A DNA stretch of 64,000 nt from Heliomicrobium undosum (GTDB lineage Bacteria; Bacillota; Desulfitobacteriia; Heliobacteriales; Heliobacteriaceae). This document shows, piece after piece, positions 45,397 to 56,000 of this stretch. Each line of letters starts with the position of its first letter. The stretch's first letter is position 1. The position numbers were made by a program, and so were the translations under genes. Location of the stretch: positions 62,001 to 126,000 of the forward strand of contig NZ_WXEY01000004.1 of NCBI RefSeq assembly GCF_009877425.1, given 5' to 3'. The notes below the pieces were generated by a model. That model had not been told where the DNA came from, ran no database searches, and was given only the letters and a program-made list of their open reading frames with translations.

Positions 45397-46456
45397 ACTC
45401 GGTTGGCATCCGGTGCTGGCGCGAAAGGAGTGGCGGCAGCATCGCCTGCTTCTATCGTTCGTTGTCATACTGGCCGTTTTTTTCCCCTTGTCCTTCGCTT
45501 TCGGAACGCCGGTACAGAACGACCCCTTTGAGATCAGTGTGAACGAACACTATGAATTTCTCGATGGCACGGTGATGTCTACGCCTATCACATACATGGG
45601 CTGGGTGGGCACCCTAGTCGATATCGCTCATGGAAGTAATTATCCATATATTTTCCTAATCATGGCCGCCGTCGCGGCGGGTACTCTGTTGCTTGCGACA
45701 GAGCGGGTTCCCCACACGCTGGCTTTTCTCGTCACCCTTCCGGTGAGTCGACGGCACATCGGTGCCACCAAGTTCATCCTTGGCTGGCTGGCGATCACAG
45801 CCATGACGCTGCTCATGCTCCTGGTTTTCCTGTGTGCCTTCTTGCTGCTGCCGCCGGAGGTGCGAATCGATAACATGCTGGCGGCGTTAATCTGGTTCCT
45901 CCGTGTGACCTTAGTTCTGTGGGCCGTCTATGGCGTCAGTTTTTCCATCGGGACGATCACGGGCAGTATCCAGGGCACCCTGGCGGTGACGATACTTGTC
46001 TTTATCGGTCCTGCCTTTTTCTCGGGGATCATCGGCGACTTTCTCGTGCTCACCGGTTGGGCGCCATCCCATCCGGCGGAACGTCCGCTGCGCTGGCTGA
46101 GTCAGTGGCTGACGCCCTTTCACTATCTTCCCGCCGATGGTTCGGTGACGGAGGGCGCCGTTCCGATCATCGCCGGTATGGCCATCGTTGCCGTCGCCTC
46201 CTTTTTGGGAAGCATGAAGCTTTTTGAACGGAATGATCTGGAACGAACCGGTGATAAGCTTCTCTTCGGGGACGGCAAAAAGTTGCAGCGCCTGTTCATG
46301 CCGCCCTTTGTCGGTCTCACTTTAACCATATTCACGGCCAATGTGTTTCAACTGAAAGGGCAGACGGTCATACTCCTGTTCGCGCTGTTTTGCATCCTGG
46401 GCGAGCGGGCGGTCCTGTGGGGTCAACAGTGGCGGAGACGGCGCTTGGGGGAGTGA
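45374..46456 (+). CDS. ABC-2 type permease
   Basis: A 360-residue membrane protein with six or more helices and a large extracellular loop after TM1 (FVVILAVFFPLSFAFGTPVQ). The helices AAVAAGTLLLATERVPHTLA and the charged RRHIGATKFILG turn are typical of ABC-2 permeases encoded next to YtrA regulators. The start at 45374 has AAGGAGG within the ATPase gene. Substrate unknown; such systems often handle antimicrobial peptides or lipid-linked molecules. Confidence 0.88.
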   Translation: MLGAMLARLGWHPVLARKEWRQHRLLLSFVVILAVFFPLSFAFGTPVQNDPFEISVNEHYEFLDGTVMSTPITYMGWVGTLVDIAHGSNYPYIFLIMAAVAAGTLLLATERVPHTLAFLVTLPVSRRHIGATKFILGWLAITAMTLLMLLVFLCAFLLLPPEVRIDNMLAALIWFLRVTLVLWAVYGVSFSIGTITGSIQGTLAVTILVFIGPAFFSGIIGDFLVLTGWAPSHPAERPLRWLSQWLTPFHYLPADGSVTEGAVPIIAGMAIVAVASFLGSMKLFERNDLERTGDKLLFGDGKKLQRLFMPPFVGLTLTIFTANVFQLKGQTVILLFALFCILGERAVLWGQQWRRRRLGE

Positions 46457-46527
46457 TGCGCAAAAGAGCGCTAAGCCGGTACCGAAAAAACCCACTAAAC
46501 GGATGGACCGTTACAGGGATGATCTTC

Positions 46528-46560
46528 GGCTGCTGAAAGATCAGTTGCCTTTTCTTTTCC
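46528..46560 (+). terminator. Terminator after the ABC operon
   Basis: GGC-t-GCTGA / TCAG-tt-GCC stem with TTTTCTTTT. It resembles in sequence the terminator at 57973. Confidence 0.65.
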
Positions 46561-47060
46561 TATGATAAGAGGATCTCTGGAAGTACTCTTTCGTCCAGCA
46601 ATGGACACCAGCAGATGTGGTGGGGGAGACTCCCCAGTTGGAAAAGGAATGCTTCGGCTATCGTCTTCGCTGTAACGGTGGTATCGCCCGATAAAGAAGG
46701 ACGGCTCGTCTGTGGGCCAGGTTGTAGAGAAATGAAAAGCCCTTTCGCGGCGCTTATCCGCGAAAGGGCTTTTTTTACAAGAAAAAGCACACCAAAAATC
46801 TTGTATGTTCAGATGAATATAAATTATGTTTACCGCAAGTTATATTACGCTTGCAAAGGACTTAAAAAACAAACAGCAATCTTTAAAGATATAATATATG
46901 AGAAGGAACAATTGCAAACTAATGGAAAATTATTTGACCATAGCGAAAAACTAAGAAGAGAAAAACGGTAGAGTACAGAATTCGCTTTACACACAATACA
47001 ACCGTGCGCAGATGGGACAGGAAATAGCACTACAGAAAGATATTGGAAGGGGTAGTTGCT
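46561..47060. other. Intergenic region before the giant surface protein, with a strong hairpin
   Basis: No convincing gene. A 16-bp stem AAAAGCCCTTTCGCGG / CCGCGAAAGGGCTTTT followed by TTTTT at 46735-46778 is an intrinsic terminator whose transcript is unidentified. After it the DNA becomes very AT-rich (46780-46980) and should hold the promoter of the surface-protein gene; a TATAAT occurs near 46890 without a good -35. Confidence 0.55.
46735..46778 (+). terminator. Strong intrinsic terminator of unknown transcript
   Basis: A perfect 16-bp stem with 7-base loop and a T7 tail. It lies 175 bases beyond the ABC operon terminator, so it either backs that up or ends a short unrecognised transcript in 46561-46734. 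Confidence 0.88.
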
Positions 47061-50000
47061 TTGCAACAGGAATCGCAGTTCAATCAACGCAAACCGTTTC
47101 GTCTAGTGAAGAAAAAAGCGCTCACATCTCTAGCTCTCTTCATTTTGTCATGGTTCTGCCTGTTCTCCTGGTCCGCTTTTCTGAATCCGGCGGATGCCGA
47201 AGCCGCAGTCGATGTGGCAGTCGATAACGGCGCCAATGCCTTCCCCGGTGACAAGCTCGCTTTCACCGTCAATCATGCCACGACGGCTGTTTTAGGAAGG
47301 ACGGAGACACTGGAGATCCGCTTGACCAACCAGTCGCCGGACAAGTGGGCCTACAACATGGGGATCGAAGCGATCCTCCCCGATGGCATCGAGATCGCCC
47401 AACTCTCCCAACACACAGCCCCCACGACAGTCGAACTGCTGGACACCAGCGAAAATCCCGTTGACGGAAGGCAGCGGGTCTTTTGGAAAGACGTGAAGGA
47501 ACTCGCCCCGGCCTCCGGCGGGAGCGGCGAGGAGTTCCGCTTTTACATCACCGTCAAGGTCAGCGAAAACTACCGCGTCAAAGCGCCCGGTCCCGTCGAT
47601 CCCGAAAACCCAGACGCGGAGGTTCCGCCAGTCCTCCAGCCGGTCCAGTACGGAGAGAACCTGTTGCCGATCATCAATGTCTACGCCAGCACCGACGCGC
47701 GCAACTACTACTACGACCAGAACCACCCGACGAATACCCGAACATTGCAGACGTTCACCGTCGTCCCCTTCAAAATGATCATGAACACCAGCCACAGGGA
47801 AGAGGTCAAAGGGGCCGGCGCCGATTCGAACGACAGCGACATCTGGCACAAGTTCCCCTTTACCGTTCAGATGATCGCCAACAGCCGTGACGACATATCG
47901 AACATCTCCCTGAATGCTGACATGAACGGCGCCCTGCGGGTGAACGGCATCCCGGACGGCTATTCGGTCGCTCCCGCGTCGATTGGAATCGATAATAACC
48001 GGAACCAGGTGCGCTGGGATAATCTCACCATCAACAGGGGAGAAACGAAGACCATCACCTTTTATACAGCCGTCTTCAACAAGTGGATGCAGAATGGGCA
48101 TGAAAACAGCGGCGCCATCATCCCGGACGGCGCCTTGATCGACGGCAATACGCTCCACTACGGCGTCGAGGTGAACGGCCAAGCCTATGGCGGCGACCTG
48201 TCTTTCAGCGTTACCGCCAAAGACATCCAGATCAGCCAGTCCTCTTTGAAAGATGACGGACAGAACCGGATCGGCTACGGCGACCGGGTGATCACCCGGA
48301 TGAGTATCCGGACCAACCAGTACTACCCGGTAACCGCCGTCGCTCTTCAAGAATCCATCGGCGACGGTCATACCTTCCTAGACAGCGCCTACAATGGAAC
48401 CGGTTATCAGGTAAACGCCCCGGAGGGCGCGCCGCTCAACGTCACCAATTTCACCGGCGACGATCAGAAAGACGGTTTCGGGAAGAATGAACTTCAGTGG
48501 GACATCGAAGCGATTCCCGCGAAGAGCCTCGTCGGCATCCAAGTCGACAGCGTCGTCGACAGCCATTGGACCGTCGCCTACAACAGAAGGCCGTTGAACG
48601 CGAATGACCAGATCAGCGCCAGCAGCCGGATCGAGGGGACTTCCCAGCCGGGGGGGCCGCTTGACGGCGGACAAGGCCAGACGTGGACGGCTGCCGATAG
48701 CGCCGGCTCCAGCATCTCGACGAAGGCCCCAGCCCTTTCCGAAAAAATCACCGCCGTTAACGGCCAAGCGCCTGCGCGCGATGACCAGGCCGCCGTGACC
48801 GTCGGCGATGTGGTCAACATCCGCCTTACCTATGACGCCAGTGGGATCCGGGTCAAACAGCCCGGCGTCATGGTCTACAGCTTCCTCCCCGACGGCGCCG
48901 AACTGGCCGCCATGGACGAGCAGGGAAACATCTCCGATGCCAGCCTGTCTGCCCTGGCCCTTAACGGCGTTTCCCCCGGCTACGCCAGCGGCATCCGGGC
49001 GCTCGTCTGGAATCTGGGAACATTAGATGAAACAACTGGGACGCTCTCCGTCGATGTGCCGGTCCGCATCCGCAACAACCCGGCCGTCGTCAACGATAAG
49101 GGCGAAGAGAACCTGGCCAAGCTCTCCTTCCTCAATTCACCGGGACAGGCCCAGAGCGCCGGCGCATCTGTAAGGTTGAACTATGTGGAACCTAAATTGC
49201 AATTCAGCCGCACCATCTACCTGAACGACGGCGGCGCCCTCACCCCCGTCGGCGCGAATGCCGCCGTCACCGGCGGGGCAAAAGTGACCATGGAGATCAA
49301 ACTGACCAGCACGGGAACGACAACCGCCTACAGCGTCAAGTTTGTCGATACCTTGCCGGAGGAGTTGACCAATCCCCAAGGGGAAAACGGCGCTTCCTTC
49401 AGCCGCAGCGGCGCTGAACTCACCTTCGATTGTGGCGACCTGGCGTCCGGTCAGGAGAAAACCTTCCGGTACACCGCCGATGTGGTCGACACCATCGGCG
49501 CCCTGCGTCCCATCGCCACAACCGGAAAAGCGAACTTCAGCAGCAGCGTTGCCGGCAGCGGTCGACAATACGAGCTTTCCGAGCCCGGCGCGCCCTACTC
49601 CAAGCTAGCCGCCCAGACGGCGACGATCACCAAGACCTTCGTCGATTCCGCCACCGGCCATGATGACGACCTGCGCATCGGCGACTGGGTTGTACATAAG
49701 ATCGAGATCACCCTCCCGGACAAAACCTGGGCCTACAACAGCGTGGTCAAGGACATCATCGACAGCAATCAAAGCTTTCTCAACGCCTACACCGGGTACG
49801 ACATGTCATCCCATAGCGGAAGCGGGAGTCCCGCTGCCGCGTTTTCCGGAAACACCGTCACCATCACCGGCATCCCCGCGATCAAAGGACCGGGTGTCGC
49901 TTACACCTGTTTTATCAAGACAAAGGTCATGGACCTGAGCGGACAGCAGACCCAAACATCCCATGCCACATTCGATTGGGATGACAAAACGGCAGGAGGC

Positions 50001-53000
50001 GTCAATCACCGGATCACTTCGGCGGACGTGGCCGTCACCGTCAAATCGCCGATGCTGCAAATCACCCTGAGCCCGGGCGCCGGGAACATGGTGGAAGGGG
50101 ATAGCCGGTTATACACCGTTACCATCAAAAACCGCGGACAGAACATCGCCTACACCTTTCAACCGACCGTCCAAATTCCGTTGAACCAGGGCTTTTCCCT
50201 TACGGACTGCTCGGAAGGAGAATACGACGGCAGCGCGAACCGGCTCACCTTGCCGATTGTTGCCCAACTCGCCCCGAATGAAACGAAGACCTACACCTTT
50301 ACGGCCAAATTGAATCAAAAACTGGGCGCCGGCCTTTTGACAAGTATCACCGCCTCGACAGGGGACTACTACACCAACGACAGCGCCAAGGCGGCGGAGG
50401 CTTTAGGTACGCCCCCCGATAAACAAAAACTGACCGCCCTGAACGCCGCCGCGAATATCACCATCCCTTCAGCCACCATCACCCACAGCATCATTGCCAC
50501 AAGCAACGGCAGCGTCCTCAACAAGATCCGCCCCGGCGACACCGTCACTTACAGAATCACCCTGACGGCGCCCAAAGGCGTTTGCCTCTATGACGGCAAG
50601 TTGGTCGAACGACTGCCAGAACTGGCCAAGTTTCAAGTGATCGAATCGCCGCCTGGGACGACATCCAGCGGAACCGAATTGACCATCCCCGTCGGCGATC
50701 TGACGCAAACGGATAACGGCCCCCAGACCGTCGAGGCCATAGTGACCCTTCGGGCCAGAACGGATACAACCTTCACCGGGACGTCGCAAACCATCACCGC
50801 CTATGCCAAGGCTTCTTGGCAAATGGCTGCCGCTGGCGTTGTGCGCAAAAGTCTCAACGAGGTTTCTGTGCCCCTGGCGGTCATCCAACCGAATCTGACC
50901 ATTTCCTTTCTCAACAAGGGGAATAACCGTTTTGCCGATGGCGTCGATACCCTTCCCATCACCATCCGGGTAAGTAACACAGGACAGTCGACAGCATACG
51001 GGAGCACCTTCCATGTGACGATCCCGGCCTTGATCGAGGTATCCGGCCTTTCGGGCGGCGGCGTTCAGGACGGCGCAAACATCACCTGGAGCGGCAATGA
51101 CATTCCTGTCGGGGCTTCCCAGGATTACACCTTCAACGCCCGGCTGATCCCCACGGCCGGTTCCGGCGCCAGCGGCATCCGCCTGGAGGCGAAGGTGGAC
51201 AGTTACCAGTCGCGGGAAGTGGGACTCTCCCCGGCGGTCACCTACGCGCCGGCGAACGTCAAGGATACCCATGACCTGTCCGTGCAGGATCTCCAGGCTG
51301 TTTTAACCATCACGGACACGACCAACGGCGGCGACAAGACAAAAGTGCGCCCCGGCGACCAGATCACCTACGAGTTGACCATGACAGCGCCCATCCAGAC
51401 GACGGCCTACAACGCCGTATTTGATCCGGGTAACAGCGTCCTGGTCGAACAAGAGATCCTTTCCGTAAAAAAAGGCGGGATGGAGATCGCCCCGCTCAAT
51501 TCTCGCTATCCCCTGGGAAACCTGTCCGGAACGGCAAATACCGTTACGATTATCACCCGGATAAAGACGGAATCCAACTTCGCGACGACCCAGTATGCCA
51601 GTTCCCTGAAGGCCAATGTCAGTTACGAGACGGCCCCGTCGGGCGGCCAGTCGAAAGTCCAAAACTCCAGCACGGTCACGATCAGTGTCGTGCAGCCGAA
51701 GCTCACTCTCAACCTGAACCCGGATAAAAGTGTCTACGAGGCTGTCTATGACTCCATCCAGCTGACGGGACAGTTGCGCAATGTGGGCTTGAGCCCCGCT
51801 TATGACATCGAGGTCAACCAGACCGTAACGGACTTCGTGTACGGCGGTGGCGGCAACGGCACGCCAAGCGGCGCGCAGGGCAGTTGGAACTTCCCGAGCC
51901 TCAGCAGCGACGATGGACAGCGGGACATGACCTTCACCGTCCAGGCCGATGATCCCGCCATGCCCGTCACATCGGTGCGCAAGGCGGCCCTCGAAGTGAG
52001 CCGGTACTTCTCGCGTCCCGATGGCGATCGCAAGCAATACGATCCCCTTACGGCATCAGTCGACACGATCATCGGCGGCAATCACGCCATCGACATCACC
52101 GGCCCTGACGCCAAAGAAGCGGAAGCGGCCACCAGCGTCGATTTCCGCTACCTCTTGAAAAACACAGGCGCCGGTAAGGACCGGTTCCGCCTGACCGTAA
52201 ATGTGGGGGACACCATTCCCTATGACGCTTCTCTGACCGGTGATGGACAGACCATCGCTCGCGGCAGCGGCGCCAACGGGGTGTGGACCTGGAGGGAGAT
52301 CGCTGCCCCGCACCAGTCCGTCGGCGGTCCTGAGATCGAGTTGAACGGGGGAGAGACGAAAGAACTCACCCTGACGATCACCCTGCCGGAGCGAGCCAGT
52401 CTGGGCGAAAAACTGGTCACCCTCACCGCCCGGGGGGCGCTCAGTGACAAGCGTTATGACGCCCAGACCCGGATCAACGTGACCGGTCAGTCCCTGGACG
52501 GGTGGACGGGCAACCATCCCCGTGATGCCTGGCGCTTACCCCTGCTGGCGCCCGGCGAAGCCCTCAAGTATTCCGCCGTCACCGCCATCAACGTAGATCA
52601 GGTGAAAGCCGAGTACCAATTTACCGCCGGCGGGCAGAACCATTCGGTGGAAGTGCCCTTGTCGTTGCAAAACGGCGCCACCTATCTCGCCGATCACCAG
52701 AAACGCTGGGCCAATGTCACCACCCATCTGCCAGATGACATCCCTGCCGGTGAGGTTTTTGTCACCTTCGCATCCTACGACCAGAACGGGGTGCTGTTGG
52801 AAAGAGAAGACGCGAACAGCCCATCGAAAGGCGATAACCCCTTCACCGTCTTCTCCGGCATCGACATCACCGGTCGTGTCACCCGCCCCGATGGCGCCGC
52901 CATTCCCGGCGCTGCGGTGACCCTTGCCGATGTGTCTGGGACTGTGACCACCGGACAGACCACGGCGGACGGCGGCGGAAACTTCCGCTTCTCGAATGTT

Positions 53001-56000
53001 CCCGCCCGCATCTACCGCCTGACAGGGGAACAGGCAGGCTTTAGCCGGAAGGAACTCTTTATCCGGGCCGTGCCGGAAGATCCCGGCATGAGCGCTGTCA
53101 ACGCAGACATTGTGCTCTCTCCCTTCCAGTTGGCCTTGACGGCCAATCCGATGACGGTCTTGGGAGACGGCGTCTCCGTTAGCCGCGTGCAGGCAGTCAT
53201 TACCGACGAGCAAGGCAACCCCCAGCCGGGCATCGCCGTCCGGTTTGAGGAACTCCATGGGGAAGGCGCCTTCCCGCAGGGGGCGACGGCGGTCACCGGC
53301 GTTGACGGCGCCGCGGCGGTTAACTTTCTCGCCGATAAAATTGAAGGGATTGTGACACGCCACTACTCGATCCGGGCGACTGCCGCCCACTGCGGTCATG
53401 CGGACGTGGTTGTCTCGACTGTCCCGGCAGCCATCCGGGGTCAGCTGGTAGACGGGCAAAACCAACCGCTTTCCGGAATGGAAGTGACCGTTGCCAAGGA
53501 CTTCAACGGCGACGGGACCGTCGACTTCGCTGCTGCCACCGCCACGGGCCACGATGGCGGCTATCTCCTCGGCATCACCCGCTATCAAACCCGCTATGAC
53601 CTGGAACTGCGCGTCCGAGCAGAAGTCCCCGGCGCAAGCCGCCTGTTCCGCATCGGTCAGCCGGCTGCGGTCGCCGAAGCCGTATATGGGCAGGACCTGT
53701 CGATCTTTGACGCTGCCAACAGCCTGGGCGGGTACGTGGCATCCCTGGCCCCAGGTGGGAGCGAGAGCTTCCTCCCGGCAGAGATGAACGAAAAACTGAA
53801 GGTTTACCTGCGCGACGCCGGCACTGGCAATTATACTGAGGACAGCCCGGGACACCGGCGCAGCGCAGCTGTCGACGCCGGCGGCGGCTTCTCCTTCGGA
53901 CAGGTTCCCGACGGCCGCTATCTGGTTGATGTCCGCTATGAACTGGAACCGGGCACGGAGATCACCGTCAATAAAGATCGCCAGGGCCGATTGCCCGAAG
54001 TGACCGTCAGCGGGAACGGCCGCGCCGTTTTCGTCAAGACCGTCCTCGACTTGCTCGGCAAGGTCTATGATGTCAACACCAATCAACCGATTCAGAGCGC
54101 CCAGGTGGAGTTGTACTACGCCAATACGGAAAACAACGTGCACAACGGGTATACGCCTGATCAACGGGTGAACCTGCCGAGACACAACTATTCAAACTTT
54201 GGGGAGAACGCCAATCCGCAAGCCAGCGGGAGCCAGGGAACCTTCGCCTTCCTCGTTCCCGGCGGCGCCGATTACTACCTGAAGGTGATCCGCCCTGGCT
54301 ATTTCGACTACACCAGCGCGACCATGGCGATCACCGACGCCACTCTGCGCACCGATGTTCCCATGCTTCCCGCTGACCCGCAGACATCGGAAGTCTCGGG
54401 CGGTCAGTCAGCATCTTACCGGTATACCCTGAAGAATCCTTCCGCTGCAGAGGATTACTTCCGGATCACCCTGTCCTCGCCCTATCCCGTCGAACTGAAA
54501 AAGGGCGAAGAGACCATCGCCCGGGGAGAATACCATGCCGGCCAGTGGACGTGGACAGAGATCGCAGCGGAATACAAGGTGATCGATGGGAGCCAGCGGT
54601 CCCACCTGATTGTTCCCCTTCCCGGAAATGGAACGGTAGAGTTGACCGCCGTCGTCACCGTTCCTGTGGGAACTTCTGCGACGCCCAACCAGGCGATCAC
54701 CCTGACAGCCTCGACAGTTCAGGTCAATCGCGCGGAACAGGACAACATCCGGGTCATCGAGCGGGACACCTATCAGAAGGGTGACGCCGTGGCGGTCCGC
54801 GAAAAGGCGCTCGACGGCTGGACAGGCGCAGGACAGGCGCAGCCCTTCAGCGAGCCGGTTCTCGGACAGGGAGACGCCCTGATCTTGTCCGCTGTCAGCA
54901 CCGTCAACGCCGACAAGGTCATCGCTGAGTACCAGGCTGCCGGTCAAACCCAGCAGGCGGAACTCGCCCTCGTCAACGGCGGACGCTTTGTTAACGATGG
55001 CTATAAGCAGTGGGAAAATCGGACACACCGCCTGCCGCAAGACATCACCGCTGGACAATACCGCGTGACCTTCACCGCCCGCAACGCCGGCGACGCCGTC
55101 ATTCAGACGGAAGCTGCCCCGGCGCAGTCGAACAATACCTTGACCGTCCTCACCCAGGTCGATCTGGTGGGACGGGTGACGGCTCAGCAAGACGGGACGC
55201 CCTTGGCCGACGCGGTGGTGACGATTCGCGACGATGGCGGCGTCACCAGAGAGGTCCGGACCGATGCGGGCGGGAATTACCGCTTTGTTGATGTGCCGAC
55301 GACCCACTACCAGCATGTCGTGAAGAAATCGGGGTACAAGGTGGAGACTCAGGAGAACGTCCGCGTGCTGCCGTCTACCCCCGGACAGCGGGAAGTGGTT
55401 GTCAATGCCCAGTTGGTCCGGTTCCAGGCGCTGCTGCAGGCCAACCCCGAGTCGATCATCGGCGACGGCAGGTCAGAGGCGATTTTGACGACCACCGTCC
55501 GCGATGAGAACGATCAACCGGTTGCCGGCGTTCCCGTCCGCTTCAGCGCAGGAAGTGGCTCTTTCCCCGACGGGCAGGACGCACAGACCGGCAATGACGG
55601 CAAGGCTTCCATCCGGTACCGTTCCTCCCAGTTGGTGGGGACGGAAGCCCAGCGGATTCCTGTCACCGCCGTCGTAAATGATCCCGAAAAACGGCTCTAC
55701 GCCGAATCGCAGATTTTTATCACCTTCGACCCGGCGGCGATCCAAGGGATCGTGACGAACCAGTCGGAAAACGGCCCTGTGCCGGTCGCAGGCGCCAAGG
55801 TCCGCGTCTCCAAGGACTTTGATCATGACGGGCAGATCGACTTTACCAGCGAGATGATCACCGGCGCCGACGGCAAGTACCACATCCTCATCCCCAAAGG
55901 CAATGAGGACTACGATATCGAGATCATCAAGCCGGTGCGGATCGGCGGCGTCTTGCGGGAGGTGGCCTTCCCGCAGAAAGTCGCTGTCGGCAACGTCAGC

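Noticed and set aside
46615-46971. 118-codon plus-strand ORF
   Set aside because: It runs straight through a strong intrinsic terminator and into AT-rich promoter DNA.
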